NCBI RefSeq assembly: GCF_029433445.1
Contig: NZ_JAQTIC010000002.1
Coordinates: forward strand, 186,001-250,000
Origin: Lactobacillus sp. ESL0701
GTDB lineage: Bacteria; Bacillota; Bacilli; Lactobacillales; Lactobacillaceae
DNA length: 64,000 nucleotides
Reading direction: 5' to 3'
The notes under the pieces were generated by a model. That model saw nothing but the letters and a program-made list of their open reading frames with translations. It was not told where the DNA came from and searched no databases. Below, piece by piece: positions 1 to 9,487 of this stretch (position 1 is its first letter; each line of letters begins with the position of its first letter). The translations under genes were made by a program, and so were the position numbers.

Positions 1-921
1 TACTAGCCAGAAAACAATATCAACCTTCCATTCTGACCAACCCAGCATTTCAAAATGATGGTGGACAGGTGTCATCTTAAAAATTCGTTTTCCCGTTGTT
101 TGGAATGAAATCACCTGCAAAATAACGCTGGCAGTTTCACAAACAAACACAATACCGACTAAAAGCAGTGACCATGGTCTATTTAAAAAGACACTGACGG
201 CTGCAAGTCCACCGCCCAAAGCAAGTGAACCAGCATCACCCATGAAAATTTTAGCGGGTTTATGATTAAAAATAAAGAATGAAATTAAGCCACCAATTAC
301 ACTCATACAAAAAATTAGAATGGCAAAGTTCTTCTGCTTAAAGGCAAGATAAGCATAAGTTCCATAAGCTACAATCGACAATCCTGTTGCTAGACCATCA
401 AGTCCATCCGAAAGATTGACCGCATTGGAGAAACCAACTAACCAAAAAATGACAAACAGCGTAAACAAAATCACACTTGTGATAACACCAAAGAATGGAA
501 TAAACAAATTAAATTTAAAGTTGTCTGTTGCAGCAATCCAAACAATGACTACGGCAATCAAAATCTGTAACAATAATTTTTGCCATGCCCGTAAACCTAG
601 ATTACGCTTATAAAAGAGCTTAATGCCGTCATCCAAAAAGCCGATAATGCCATAGCCTAAAAGGCTAATAACTAAAATCCAAATGGTTTTATTAATGCCA
701 TGCTGCCAAGCAGCAACCCAAATTGAAGAAATGGCTGCTGCTAAGACAAAAATAACACCACCCATTGTTGGGGTACCAGATTTTTTCTGGTGCCATTTTG
801 GTCCTTCATCACGAATTTCTTGACCCTCGTGGTGTGACCGCATAAAAATAATCATCCACGGCAAAAAGATTGCCGTTAAAACTAATGAACTAACTAATGC
901 AATGATGCTAGTAATGAGCAT
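1..921 (-). CDS. mraY: MraY, phospho-MurNAc-pentapeptide transferase (C-terminus cut by window edge)
   Basis: Membrane enzyme that moves phospho-MurNAc-pentapeptide from UDP onto undecaprenyl phosphate, making lipid I. The frame opens at ATG 921, preceded by AAAGGAG, and runs off the left edge after 307 codons; family members are near 320 residues, so only the extreme C-terminus is missing. Visible hallmarks are TPTMGG (about 49-54), the Asp pair in FLDDGIK (94-100), NLSDGLDG (168-175), [11 protein letters not shown] and the HHHFE loop, set among many hydrophobic helices. It follows the pbp gene by 7 bases, as usual in the dcw cluster, so it is probably co-transcribed from mraZ. Confidence 0.97.
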   Translation of the reverse strand, partial: MLITSIIALVSSLVLTAIFLPWMIIFMRSHHEGQEIRDEGPKWHQKKSGTPTMGGVIFVLAAAISSIWVAAWQHGINKTIWILVISLLGYGIIGFLDDGIKLFYKRNLGLRAWQKLLLQILIAVVIVWIAATDNFKFNLFIPFFGVITSVILFTLFVIFWLVGFSNAVNLSDGLDGLATGLSIVAYGTYAYLAFKQKNFAILIFCMSVIGGLISFFIFNHKPAKIFMGDAGSLALGGGLAAVSVFLNRPWSLLLVGIVFVCETASVILQVISFQTTGKRIFKMTPVHHHFEMLGWSEWKVDIVFWLV

Positions 922-928
922 ATTGTGT

Positions 929-3094
929 TTACTCCTTTAAATTAATTACAATTTTGGTTTTTGACTTGAGCTTGGTCTTTGGGGCAATGCTCTGCTTCAC
1001 GACAGTACCACTACCCGAAACTTTCAGCTTAACTCCAGTTAATTCTGCAAATTGCCGCAAATCATCCAGTGTCCAGCCTTTCATATCAGGGCAGATAACC
1101 TTGCCAGAAGTCAAAACAAACATTCTTTTACCAGACTGTTCTTTTTGCCCCTTAGCATATGATTGAGCAGTAATTTTATCACCTGTGCCAATTTTAACAA
1201 TTCGCAAGCCTACTCGTTGTACTTCCTGCTCAGCAGCCGAATAAGTAAGACCTTTTAAATCAGGCACCTTAACTACGGTTGAATTATCTTGGTCATTTTT
1301 CGCCATTAAGATGATTTGCCGCATCATTGGCTTAAAAATTGATGACAAAATAGTTTCCGCTGGTCTAATCATCCGCCGTGGCTGCTTTAAGGTGATATAA
1401 ATGCAGTAACGCGGATGTTTGGCTGGGGTGACACCAACCACTGAAAAAGTATAATTGCTATCGCCTTTTAAGTAGCCACCACCTTTGGGATTAGCAATTT
1501 GAGCCGTTCCCGTTTTGACAGCAATACTTGCATTATCCATCTTGTATGCATAACCAGTACCAATTCGTTTATTAAGCACTCGCCGCATATTAGCCAAAAC
1601 AGTTTGGGCTGTTTCAGCAGAGTATACTGGCTGACCCACATTTTTAATTTGGTAACCAGTAATTGTTTTACCATCAGGATCCGTTACTTTTTCAACAAAT
1701 TGCGGCTTTACCATTTGACCATTATTCGCCAAACTACTAAATGCCTGCATCATCTGCATTACATTAACGTTAACTCCTTGACCGAAACTAGTAACTGCTT
1801 GATCAATTGGTGACTTGAAGGCCAATAGCCCCACTTGTTCACCTGGTAAAGTAACCCCCGTCTTTTGCCCAATATGGAACTTGCGCAAATATTTACGCCA
1901 AGTCTTGGCGCCCATTTGCTGCTCAATATGAACAAACCCCGTGTTACTCGAACGTGGAAAGGCCTGTGAAAATGGAATACTGCCCCAACCAGAAGTCTGC
2001 CAGTCATGAATTGTCGAGCCACTAACAGTGACTGATCCAGAATTATAATACTGATTCGGGTGATAACTACCACTATTAACTGCAGCCGATAGCGTCAATA
2101 CTTTGAAGACTGATCCAGGCTCATATGTATCTTGAACTAAAATATCGCGATATGACTTAGACATTCCTTTTTTAGTTTGCGGATTAAACGTTGGTCGTTG
2201 TGACGCGGCAAGTACCTTACCAGTTTTCATATCTTCAACAACTGCTGTCATTGAAACAGGATTATACGTTTTCTGCACATAAGTTAACCGATCTTCCAAG
2301 TAATCCTGCAGCTGTGAATCAATTGTTAAGTAAAGATTATCACCATTTTTGGGTGCCTGATAATCTTGTGTACTATTCGGCGTTTGGTAGTTAGACGCAT
2401 CAACTGATGAAACCCGATACCCGTCTTTACCTGTCAAAAGGTTATCATACCAAGCTTCCAGACCCATTGTGCCTATCAAGTTTTCTGAGTTTGTTTTCTT
2501 ATTGTATTTTGGCGTTGCAATCCCAACAATATGTGAAGCAAAATTGCCATTAGGATACAGTCGCGCCGGCGTCTCAAAGAATTTAATTCCCGGCAGCTTC
2601 ATCTGCTCAATTTTATTTTTATCTTCTTTAGTTAAGCCGCTGCCGGCAGCACCAAATTGTACTTGAAAAGCTGTATGAGCAGGATTTAAATAATGCAAAA
2701 TTGTATCTGCCGAAAGTGGTAAAACCTTAGATAATTTTTCGGCAGTTTCTTCTTTATTAACCACATATTCAGGCTTATTGTGATAATTAATCGAAGTCTT
2801 ATCCAAAATCGCATACACAGTATATAAATGCGAGTCTTGAGCGACAGCCAAGCCATTACGATCATAAATCGTTCCGCGATTAGCTTTTAATACCTCATTA
2901 CGCTTATATAATTGCTCTGTGCGCTGGCTTAAATTCTCACCGCTAACCTTCTGCGAGATACCAATATATAAAAATCTACCTGTAAATACAAGAAAAACCA
3001 AAGCAACAGCTACTTGGAGAAATCTCCCTACTGTGAAACGGTAGCTGTGGGCTTTGGATTTTTGTAATCTTAAATTACTAATGCGTTTTTTCAT
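929..3094 (-). CDS. pbp2X: Division transpeptidase, class B PBP with two PASTA domains (PBP2x/FtsI type)
   Basis: Septal peptidoglycan D,D-transpeptidase, 721 residues. A membrane anchor lies near residues 24-45 and a PBP dimerisation region follows. The transpeptidase domain has all three penicillin-binding motifs: SVFK (catalytic Ser328, Lys331), SSN (382-384) and KTG (527-529). Two PASTA repeats (about 607-664 and 665-720) close the protein; these bind muropeptide or lipid II and are typical of PBP2x. The ATG shares one base with the ftsL stop (TAATG), implying translational coupling. Position between ftsL and mraY matches pneumococcal pbp2X; the gene could equally be named ftsI. Confidence 0.95.
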   Translation of the reverse strand: MKKRISNLRLQKSKAHSYRFTVGRFLQVAVALVFLVFTGRFLYIGISQKVSGENLSQRTEQLYKRNEVLKANRGTIYDRNGLAVAQDSHLYTVYAILDKTSINYHNKPEYVVNKEETAEKLSKVLPLSADTILHYLNPAHTAFQVQFGAAGSGLTKEDKNKIEQMKLPGIKFFETPARLYPNGNFASHIVGIATPKYNKKTNSENLIGTMGLEAWYDNLLTGKDGYRVSSVDASNYQTPNSTQDYQAPKNGDNLYLTIDSQLQDYLEDRLTYVQKTYNPVSMTAVVEDMKTGKVLAASQRPTFNPQTKKGMSKSYRDILVQDTYEPGSVFKVLTLSAAVNSGSYHPNQYYNSGSVTVSGSTIHDWQTSGWGSIPFSQAFPRSSNTGFVHIEQQMGAKTWRKYLRKFHIGQKTGVTLPGEQVGLLAFKSPIDQAVTSFGQGVNVNVMQMMQAFSSLANNGQMVKPQFVEKVTDPDGKTITGYQIKNVGQPVYSAETAQTVLANMRRVLNKRIGTGYAYKMDNASIAVKTGTAQIANPKGGGYLKGDSNYTFSVVGVTPAKHPRYCIYITLKQPRRMIRPAETILSSIFKPMMRQIILMAKNDQDNSTVVKVPDLKGLTYSAAEQEVQRVGLRIVKIGTGDKITAQSYAKGQKEQSGKRMFVLTSGKVICPDMKGWTLDDLRQFAELTGVKLKVSGSGTVVKQSIAPKTKLKSKTKIVINLKE

Positions 3095-3456
3095 TAGTGA
3101 ATAGTCCTAATATTCTTCTCAATCAGAGTTAACCCTTTACTGCGCGCGATTTTATTCATCCGTGCACTTGAAGTTAACTCACCTATTTCTTGATGTAAAT
3201 CACTAACTTGACTTTGTTTCTTGGCAACAGACTGTTGCACGTTGGTGAGTTCATGTTGAGCTGAAGTAGCAGAAATACTAGAAGAAACTAACAGAGTCAT
3301 CAAACCTAAAGTTATTAGGGTTCCTAATACAAGCAGAGATTTTTCAAAAGCAGACCAAGTAACACGGCGATGATCAAGCACCAACCGCTGCTGAGTTTCT
3401 GTTTCCGTTTGCTTATTAGGATTAAACTCTATTTTTCTCGCTAAATTATCAGCCAT
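3094..3456 (-). CDS. ftsL: FtsL, divisome bitopic protein
   Basis: Small division protein of 120 residues with a charged cytoplasmic N-terminus, one membrane helix (about 38-60) and an extracellular coiled coil containing heptad-like VQQSVAKKQSQVSDL. FtsL scaffolds DivIC/DivIB and the septal PBP. Primary sequence is weakly conserved in this family, so the call rests on size, topology and position between rsmH and the class B PBP. It starts 12 bases after the rsmH stop and its own stop overlaps the pbp start. Confidence 0.88.
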   Translation of the reverse strand: MADNLARKIEFNPNKQTETETQQRLVLDHRRVTWSAFEKSLLVLGTLITLGLMTLLVSSSISATSAQHELTNVQQSVAKKQSQVSDLHQEIGELTSSARMNKIARSKGLTLIEKNIRTIH

Positions 3457-3468
3457 CTTTTTTCCTCT

Positions 3469-4416
3469 TTACAATTTTTCCGCAACTCGCAATTTTGCAC
3501 TGTGTGAGCGGTTATTGTCATCTAACTCTTTATCCGAGGCAACAATCGGCTTGCGATTAACCAAACGAAGCGTTGGCTTCATACTGTCTGGTATCATTGG
3601 CATTCCACGTGGTACCTCAACCTCAGAATATTTTTTAAAGATATTTTTAACGATTTTGTCTTCGTCAGACTGAAAGGTAATTACACTGATTCTACCATTA
3701 GGCTTTAGAAGTTTAATGGCTTCTTCAAGTGATTCTCTAAGAACATCAAGTTCATGATTAACAGCCACACGTAATGCCTGAAAAGTCTTTTTAGCTGGAT
3801 GTCCTCCCGTTCGTCTTGCATATGCAGGAATTGCTTCCTTAATCAAATCTACCAATTCAAATGTTGTTTCAACTGGCTTAACTTGTCTTCTTTCAACGAT
3901 TTTACGGGCAATTTGACGTGAAAATTTTTCATCGCCATATTTATATAAGATAGCTGCCAAGTCCTTTTGACTTGAATTATTCACTAATTGGTACGCATCA
4001 AGGGTCTGGCTTTGATCCATCCGCATATCTAATCGAGCATCAAAACGGTATGAAAAGCCGCGTCCTGCCTGATCAAACTGGGGTGAAGAAACACCTAAAT
4101 CATAGTAGATTCCGTCAATGCCATCTGTATAACCCAGCTCAACCAGATTCTTTTGCAAATGACTGAAATTGTCGTGAACTAACTCTAACCTAGGATTGCT
4201 GTTAGCCTGCAATAAATCAGTAAAGTTTAACTTAGCCGATTTTATTGCATATTCATCCTGATCAAAACCAATCAATGTTCCTCGTTCAAGCTTGCTCAGT
4301 AAGTAACTCGCGTGCCCACCACCGCCAAAAGTTGCATCTACATAAAGACCATCGTTTTTTGGTTTTAAATTATCTATTGTTTCGTGTAAGAGTACACTGG
4401 TGTGTTTGAATTCCAT
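3469..4416 (-). CDS. rsmH: RsmH, 16S rRNA (cytosine-1402 N4) methyltransferase
   Basis: S-adenosylmethionine-dependent methyltransferase acting on C1402 in the ribosomal P site, formerly MraW. The 315-residue length is standard. The N-terminus has the family start [10 protein letters not shown] and the SAM loop [10 protein letters not shown]; later [14 protein letters not shown] and the C-terminal RPIVAS-like segment (here [10 protein letters not shown]) are recognisable. It begins 3 bases after the mraZ stop, so the two are one transcription unit. Confidence 0.97.
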   Translation of the reverse strand: MEFKHTSVLLHETIDNLKPKNDGLYVDATFGGGGHASYLLSKLERGTLIGFDQDEYAIKSAKLNFTDLLQANSNPRLELVHDNFSHLQKNLVELGYTDGIDGIYYDLGVSSPQFDQAGRGFSYRFDARLDMRMDQSQTLDAYQLVNNSSQKDLAAILYKYGDEKFSRQIARKIVERRQVKPVETTFELVDLIKEAIPAYARRTGGHPAKKTFQALRVAVNHELDVLRESLEEAIKLLKPNGRISVITFQSDEDKIVKNIFKKYSEVEVPRGMPMIPDSMKPTLRLVNRKPIVASDKELDDNNRSHSAKLRVAEKL

Positions 4417-4419
4417 AAT

Positions 4420-4851
4420 TTATAGTTCAATATCGTCCAAATCTTCTGCAATATCATCATAATTTTCGTTCGCTTCATCACTAAAGTTCTCCCAGCGCTC
4501 CTTTGACCAAATTTCAATTCGGTCGGAAACGCCAACGATGACACATTCTTTCGTCAAGTTTGCGTGTTTCTTCAATGTTGTGGTCAGATTAACACGCCCC
4601 TGCTTGTCGAATTCGCATTCCATTGCACCAGAGTAAAACAAACGCGTAAAACTACGCGCATTTCTCTTAGTCAACGGAAGTTGCGCTAACTTGGCTTCCA
4701 TTTTCTGCCATGCCTCGGTGGTATAGCCGAAAATACAGCCTTCCATTCCGCGAGTGAACACCATTTGATCACCAATCTGTTCGCGCAAACGAGCTGGTAT
4801 AATTAGCCGTCCTTTGCTGTCAAGATTGTGATGATATTCACCCATGAACAT
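4420..4851 (-). CDS. mraZ: MraZ, transcriptional regulator of the dcw cluster
   Basis: Nucleoid-associated repressor of the division and wall cluster, 143 residues, with two AbrB-like halves each carrying a DxxxR pair: DSKGRLIIPARLR near the N-terminus and DKQGRVNLT in the second half. The start at 4851 gives the family opening MFMGEYHH; a second ATG two codons in is possible but less usual. A strong purine-rich site (GGAAGGGGG) lies just upstream. Three direct GTGG repeats spaced exactly 10 bp sit 29-53 bases before the start and are probably its own operator. Confidence 0.97.
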   Translation of the reverse strand: MFMGEYHHNLDSKGRLIIPARLREQIGDQMVFTRGMEGCIFGYTTEAWQKMEAKLAQLPLTKRNARSFTRLFYSGAMECEFDKQGRVNLTTTLKKHANLTKECVIVGVSDRIEIWSKERWENFSDEANENYDDIAEDLDDIEL

Positions 4852-4880
4852 GGTCTAGCCCCCTTCCAATGAATAATTTA

Positions 4881-4904
4881 CCACACTTCACCACTTTCTA
4901 CCAC
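4881..4904 (-). promoter_or_regulatory. Probable MraZ operator (three GTGG repeats, 10-bp period)
   Basis: On the minus strand GTGG occurs three times with exact 10-bp phasing (plus-strand CCAC at 4881, 4891 and 4901), between the likely promoter and the mraZ ribosome site. MraZ is known to bind tandem GTGG-type repeats in its own promoter region in E. coli and related repeats in mollicutes. The assignment here is by motif and position. Confidence 0.75.
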
Positions 4905-4956
4905 AATTTCCCCAAAAAAGTCCGTTATTTAATTATTAAATTATTTTTAAGCAAAA

Positions 4957-4990
4957 AAAGACCAAAATTCATTGAATTTTAGCCTTTTTC
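4957..4990. terminator. Bidirectional hairpin between DUF3397 gene and mraZ
   Basis: AAAATTC and GAATTTT pair around a 3-base loop, with weaker outer pairing. An A-run lies on the left and a T-run on the right, so it can end transcription in both directions. It separates the upstream DUF3397 gene from mraZ. Confidence 0.6.
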
Positions 4991-5021
4991 TGCAAAAATT
5001 GATTGATAAAATTAGTGGGAA

Positions 5022-5348
5022 TTAAATCATCATTACCAACAAGCCAATATACCAAAAAATACTGCAAACCGTTAAATAATTCCAAATTTGATATAGAGTT
5101 TTTCCAAGTGAAATATTTTTATTTTTGATTGCCTCACTAACGGCAACAATAATTACCAAGATAAAGAAAGTAAAAAAACCGTACGGTAAAAAACTAGGAC
5201 GTTTCTCTACCTTTGTGATTAAATAACATGCCAAAATCAAAAAGAATGGCAAGACATCATAACCGCGAAATTGTGCCTTAGGAAAAAATCTGTTCAACAC
5301 AAATGCTAAAGCCAAGCCAGCAAGCGGCAATAAAAAGACAAAAAGCAT
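5022..5348 (-). CDS. DUF3397 family membrane protein
   Basis: Hydrophobic protein of 108 residues with about four predicted membrane helices and short polar loops. It resembles the DUF3397 family found just upstream of mraZ in lactobacilli; no biochemical role is known to me. GGAGG sits 8 bases before the ATG. A terminator-like hairpin lies between it and mraZ, so it may form its own unit rather than drive the dcw operon. Confidence 0.7.
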   Translation of the reverse strand: MLFVFLLPLAGLALAFVLNRFFPKAQFRGYDVLPFFLILACYLITKVEKRPSFLPYGFFTFFILVIIVAVSEAIKNKNISLGKTLYQIWNYLTVCSIFWYIGLLVMMI

Positions 5349-5440
5349 GATAATTCCTCCATTACTTATTTTATCTTACTACGTAATTGAAAAAAACTCC
5401 TAATAAGAATAAAATATTGTTCAAACAAGGAGGTCAACCA

Positions 5441-5578
5441 ATGGCACGGAGAAAGAAGAAAAAATCAGGATTTCAAAAGTTAACTATTATAATGGCATGG
5501 CTGATGGCATTCATCACTTTAGCAGCAATCATTGCTCAAGTGGCAATCGTATTAGTTAACAATGGTACATTCGGTTAA
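5441..5578 (+). CDS. DUF4044 family small membrane protein
   Basis: A 45-residue peptide: a very basic N-terminus (MARRKKKKSGFQK) followed by a single hydrophobic helix and a short polar tail, as in the DUF4044 family of Lactobacillales. The ATG at 5441 is chosen because AAGGAGG lies 8 bases upstream; the frame extends 18 codons further 5' but without a comparable site. It is the only plus-strand gene between the mre and mra clusters and ends in a strong terminator. Function unknown. Confidence 0.8.
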   Translation: MARRKKKKSGFQKLTIIMAWLMAFITLAAIIAQVAIVLVNNGTFG

Positions 5579-5583
5579 AAACA

Positions 5584-5612
5584 AAAGCGTGAGAAAATTC
5601 TCACGCTTTTTT
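5584..5612. terminator. Bidirectional terminator, DUF4044 gene / mreD
   Basis: A 10-bp perfect stem (AGCGTGAGAA with TTCTCACGCT) flanked by A-run and T-run, placed between the convergent DUF4044 and mreD genes. Confidence 0.85.
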
Positions 5613-6144
5613 AGTGTTGATAATTATCTAGATTAATCATAAATGGATGATTGCGTGCTAACCGCCCCCAAATTGAATATGATAAAATCACAAAAATAAA
5701 GGACCAAGCTAGCGTAGGCAATAAACTAAAAAGCATTGTTTTAAGTGGGACAGCAATTATGCCAACCACACTCAAAATTATCCAGTTATATACGCAAACA
5801 ATCATAACCCCAACTAAAACCGCAAGTAATCTTGCCCAAAAGACTTCCGGAAGAAATCTTGCCGACTTCTGAAGCAGCCAGGTTACCACTGGTAGAATAA
5901 CTGTGTATACACCAACAATGCCAAAGAAATAAACATCAGCAACAATGCCGGCTCCTAAAGCCAACCAAATTTCCTTACCATTTAAATCATCAAATAGGGC
6001 AATTAACATCATACCAATTGGCATAATTAAACAAGCTGCATCACCGTAAGTCATAAATTGATGCAAAAAAAGTGCTAAACTGCCATCAAGTACCAAAGCT
6101 ACATACAAGGCAAAAGCCAAAATAAACTTACGCCAAGACCGCAT
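5611..6144 (-). CDS. mreD: MreD, rod-shape membrane protein
   Basis: Integral membrane component of the elongation complex, 177 residues with five or six hydrophobic helices and few polar loops, as usual for MreD. It starts on the last base of the mreC stop, so the two are translationally coupled. Identity rests on topology and on the mreB-mreC-mreD order. Confidence 0.92.
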   Translation of the reverse strand: MRSWRKFILAFALYVALVLDGSLALFLHQFMTYGDAACLIMPIGMMLIALFDDLNGKEIWLALGAGIVADVYFFGIVGVYTVILPVVTWLLQKSARFLPEVFWARLLAVLVGVMIVCVYNWIILSVVGIIAVPLKTMLFSLLPTLAWSFIFVILSYSIWGRLARNHPFMINLDNYQH

Positions 6145-6995
6145 TAGTCTTCCACCTTTCTCCTGATGACCGTTACGACAGAAGGATCATTTAGTTCACC
6201 TGCTGGCGTAATTTTAATCAAATCTGATAAGCCAAAGGAATCATGAGTTGTCCGAGCAATCGAACCAACTAAAAGACCTTTAGGAGAATTACCGCCCATG
6301 CCGCTGGTGTAAATTTTGGTTCCCTGCTTTAACTTATTGCTATCAAGTGCCTGCGTGAAGGCCAAAGAATTACTGCCAACTACAGTAATAATACCGTGAA
6401 CCTTTTTGCCATTAGTAGCAGTAGCTTCAACCGCAAAACGATTAGCAGCCTTATCACTAGTTGTAATTAATTCAACTTTTGAAGAAGCTGCGCTAACTTC
6501 GACTATTCTGCCAATTACGCCGTCGCCGCTCATTACGGCCATATTTTTACGTAATCCAGAAGTTGTGCCCTTATTGATTACCAATAAGTCTGTCCAACTA
6601 TCAGGCGAGCGTGAAATAACTGAAGCATTGATTAAGTCGTAATCAGTCAATGTGCCCTTAATCTTTAAAGCTGACTTCAATTGCTTATTTTCAGCCTCTA
6701 AAGTTTCATTACGTGCTTTAGTCTGCTCTAAATCAGTTACCTTACTCTTTAAATAATTATTTTCATTCTGTGTATTCAGCAGTTCATTAACGTTGCTTAA
6801 CCCTCCAGAAACCAGACTGATTGGAAAATCAACCACTCTAGTGCCGACTGCGACAACATCATTACCTAAGCTCTGAATGATTAGCGGCGTATTGCGTTTA
6901 TTGCGTAAATGAACACTGATACCCAACACAGAAAAAATGGCAATAATAACAACACATACCGTTAATAATTTTTTATTCTGTAGAAATTTTTTCAT
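6144..6995 (-). CDS. mreC: MreC, rod-shape-determining protein
   Basis: Bitopic elongasome scaffold of 283 residues. A membrane helix (about 10-27) is followed by an extracellular coiled coil rich in E, N and K (about 70-112) and then the MreC beta-barrel core, with DGVIGRIVEVS and TSGMGGNSPKGLLVG segments characteristic of the family. It links MreB/MreD inside to PBPs and RodA outside. A hairpin with a T-rich tail lies in the 49-base gap after mreB. Confidence 0.95.
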   Translation of the reverse strand: MKKFLQNKKLLTVCVVIIAIFSVLGISVHLRNKRNTPLIIQSLGNDVVAVGTRVVDFPISLVSGGLSNVNELLNTQNENNYLKSKVTDLEQTKARNETLEAENKQLKSALKIKGTLTDYDLINASVISRSPDSWTDLLVINKGTTSGLRKNMAVMSGDGVIGRIVEVSAASSKVELITTSDKAANRFAVEATATNGKKVHGIITVVGSNSLAFTQALDSNKLKQGTKIYTSGMGGNSPKGLLVGSIARTTHDSFGLSDLIKITPAGELNDPSVVTVIRRKVED

Positions 6996-7009
6996 ATGGG
7001 ATCAATCCT

Positions 7010-7038
7010 AAAAGAAAAGCCGGCAAAAACAGCCGGCT
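7010..7038 (-). terminator. Intercistronic hairpin between mreB and mreC (attenuator candidate)
   Basis: A perfect 7-bp GC-rich stem, AGCCGGC with GCCGGCT around a 7-base loop, followed on the minus strand by TTTCTTTT. It starts 6 bases after the mreB stop. It looks like a partial terminator that would lower mreCD relative to mreB, or an mRNA-stabilising hairpin. Confidence 0.6.
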
Positions 7039-7044
7039 TCAGTA

Positions 7045-8049
7045 TTATTTGCGACTTCTACGCATTAATTCAATATTTTTAAGTGATTCACCAGTACCAA
7101 TTGCCACACAATCAAGTGGATCTTGGGCAATAAATACTGGCACTTTAGTAGCCTCAGAAATAACATCTGGAAGGTTCTTAAGTAAGGCACCACCACCAGT
7201 TAACACAATACCATGATCAATTACATCGGCTGCAATTTCAGGAGAAGTTTGTTCCAAAGTTTCTTTAATCGCAATAATAATATCTTGAACGACGTCTTGA
7301 ATTGCCTTAGCAACATCAACTGCCATAACATCAACTGACTTCGGCAAACCAGTTACTAAATCACGTCCACGAATATTAACTGACTCAATTTCCTTTGCTT
7401 TTTCAACTGAAGCTGAACCAATTTGAATCTTAATGTCTTCAGCAGTTCTTTCCCCAATTAATAAGTTAAAGTTGGAGTGAACGTAATTTACAATTGCTGA
7501 ATTGAACTTATCGCCAGCTTGGCGAATCGAAGTTGATGAAACAATCCCACCAAGTGAAATTGTAGCAACATCAGTTGTCCCACCACCGATATCAACAACC
7601 ATTGAGCCAGTCGGATCCATTACTGGAAGACCGGCGCCGATTGCTGCAGCAAACGGTTCTTCAATAACGTATGCTTCACGAGCACCCGCAACACGTGCAG
7701 CATCAATTACTGCCCGCTTTTCTACTTCTGTAACTCCTGATGGTACACAGATCATTGCTGATGGCTTTGAATTACCAACAGTCTTATCAATAAAGTACTT
7801 TAGCATTGATGCAGTTGTATCGTAATCGGCAATTACACCGTCTTTCATCGGACGAATTGCAACGATCGTAGCAGGTGTTCTACCAATCATTTCTCTGGCT
7901 TCAGAACCAACTGCGATTACTTTATCAGCACGGGTGTCCTTTGCCACAACAGAAGGCTCTCTAAGGACAATTCCCTTACCTTCCATATAAACAAGTGTAT
8001 TGGCCGTACCTAAATCGATACCAATATTTTTTGCTCCAAATCCAAACAC
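7045..8049 (-). CDS. mreB: MreB, actin-like rod-shape protein
   Basis: Cytoplasmic actin homologue that guides wall elongation, 334 residues. ATPase-fold motifs are [11 protein letters not shown] (phosphate 1), [16 protein letters not shown] (phosphate 2) and [11 protein letters not shown] (adenosine). Translation starts at GTG 8049, with AAGGAGAG a few bases upstream. A second paralogue (mbl) lies at 37.5 kb; this copy is the one tied to mreCD. Confidence 0.97.
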   Translation of the reverse strand: MFGFGAKNIGIDLGTANTLVYMEGKGIVLREPSVVAKDTRADKVIAVGSEAREMIGRTPATIVAIRPMKDGVIADYDTTASMLKYFIDKTVGNSKPSAMICVPSGVTEVEKRAVIDAARVAGAREAYVIEEPFAAAIGAGLPVMDPTGSMVVDIGGGTTDVATISLGGIVSSTSIRQAGDKFNSAIVNYVHSNFNLLIGERTAEDIKIQIGSASVEKAKEIESVNIRGRDLVTGLPKSVDVMAVDVAKAIQDVVQDIIIAIKETLEQTSPEIAADVIDHGIVLTGGGALLKNLPDVISEATKVPVFIAQDPLDCVAIGTGESLKNIELMRRSRK

Positions 8050-8146
8050 GAAAATCTCTCCTTAATTATTGCAGTCTTTAAATCTTGAATAATTATAGCA
8101 CAAAGCACTGTTTAAAAAAGAATTCCGCAGCAAGTTTTAGACGAAT

Positions 8147-8770
8147 TTAAAACAATTCGTGCTCACGCATACTCAAAAATTTGCTTTTTCCAACAATAAA
8201 ATGATCTAAAAAATCAATTTGCAACATGGCTGCTGACTCATCAAGCATCCGCGTTAATTTAAGATCACTTTGTGACGGTATCAAATTACCACTAGGATGA
8301 TTGTGAACGACAAACATCCCGGCACAGGCATAGATTAACCCCCACCGAAAAATTTCCCGCGGATGAGCCACCGACTTGTCAATTGTTCCCTTAAACAGAC
8401 ACTTCTCAGCGATAATATGGTTACTGTTATCGATATAAATTGCCCATAATTCTTCCTGTTTATGACCAGCAAGTTTATCAGCTAAGTATGTTCCCACCTC
8501 ATTGCTTGAAGTCAGAACAGCTTCACGATCTGGAACCGTATTGCGCAAGCGATCAATTAATTCCTCGCCAACAACTGCCAATTGCGGATTGCACTCAGAA
8601 CCTGAAAAGTATTTGACCAAATCATTAAAACTGCTTAGATGCAGCTGAACTAATTTGGCTTCCAGTTTTGTTAGGTCAGTTAAACCACTTGCCCGCAGCT
8701 GATTAAATAAGTTTCCTAGTAACTCAATATCGGTCTTTACTAAATAGTGATTGGACTTGATAATTTCCAT
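8147..8770 (-). CDS. radC: RadC family JAB-domain protein
   Basis: 207 residues: an N-terminal helical part and a C-terminal JAB1/MPN-like metal domain with intact ligands in HNHPSGNLIPSQSD (His156, His158, Asp169). The family was long called a DNA repair protein, but its true role is unsettled. It sits just upstream of mreB, a neighbourhood common in Firmicutes, and just after the HAD gene. Confidence 0.93.
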   Translation of the reverse strand: MEIIKSNHYLVKTDIELLGNLFNQLRASGLTDLTKLEAKLVQLHLSSFNDLVKYFSGSECNPQLAVVGEELIDRLRNTVPDREAVLTSSNEVGTYLADKLAGHKQEELWAIYIDNSNHIIAEKCLFKGTIDKSVAHPREIFRWGLIYACAGMFVVHNHPSGNLIPSQSDLKLTRMLDESAAMLQIDFLDHFIVGKSKFLSMREHELF

Positions 8771-8806
8771 TCAAATCACTCCCTTCACTATTTACGTACA
8801 CCAAAA

Positions 8807-9487
8807 TCACTTAACTTTTTCTAGAAATTCATTAAAATCATGACAAATTAACGTTGCGTTTGCTTGATCTTCTTTAGTTGGCGGGAGTAAGTCTGGAATC
8901 ATGACACATTTTAGTCCAGCATTACTAGCTGCGGCAACCCCAGTTGATGAATCCTCAAAGGCCAGCAAATTTTGTTTAGGAATATTTATTTTTTGCGCGG
9001 CCCATAAGTAGATATCCGGTGCAGGCTTGGCCTTCAGGTGATGCTTTTGGACATCATCATAATTCAAGTGAAACTGGAAATAATTGCGAATCCCCGTTGC
9101 CCACATTTCCTGTTCAATATCTTTTTCATAATTACTAGAAACAACTGCCAGCGATAAGTTAAGCTCATAAAACGTATCAAGTGCCCGCTGAACTCCCGGC
9201 TGCAGCTTGAGCTTACCTGCTGCAATCCATTGCTCCACTAATTCATTAGTTCTTTCAATGAAACGTACACGTTCTTCTTCGGTTTTGAAATAACGCTGAT
9301 AAAATGCCCGCATCTCTTTCGTAGTCGAGCCGACCAATTTTAAATAAGTATCATCGGGTGTATCCAAATGATCTTCTTTTGACGCCTGAATATTAGCCTG
9401 CCAGTATAAATTTTCAGAATTAACCAGCAACCCATCCATATCAAATAAGATTCCCTTAATTTCTTCATCAATACCTTGAACGTGCAT
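8807..9487 (-). CDS. HAD-superfamily phosphatase (beta-phosphoglucomutase-like subfamily)
   Basis: 226-residue hydrolase of the sugar-phosphatase type. The nucleophile motif FDMDGLL gives Asp16 and Asp18; a cap domain follows; VVSSNYEKD holds the motif II Ser; KAPDIY-like KAKPAPDIYLWAA carries the motif III Lys and FEDSSTGVAAA the terminal acidic pair. ATG 9487 is preferred over an upstream codon because GGAGG lies 6 bases before it. It overlaps the folC 3' end by 20 bases, suggesting coupling. Substrate cannot be told from sequence. Confidence 0.88.
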   Translation of the reverse strand: MHVQGIDEEIKGILFDMDGLLVNSENLYWQANIQASKEDHLDTPDDTYLKLVGSTTKEMRAFYQRYFKTEEERVRFIERTNELVEQWIAAGKLKLQPGVQRALDTFYELNLSLAVVSSNYEKDIEQEMWATGIRNYFQFHLNYDDVQKHHLKAKPAPDIYLWAAQKINIPKQNLLAFEDSSTGVAAASNAGLKCVMIPDLLPPTKEDQANATLICHDFNEFLEKVK

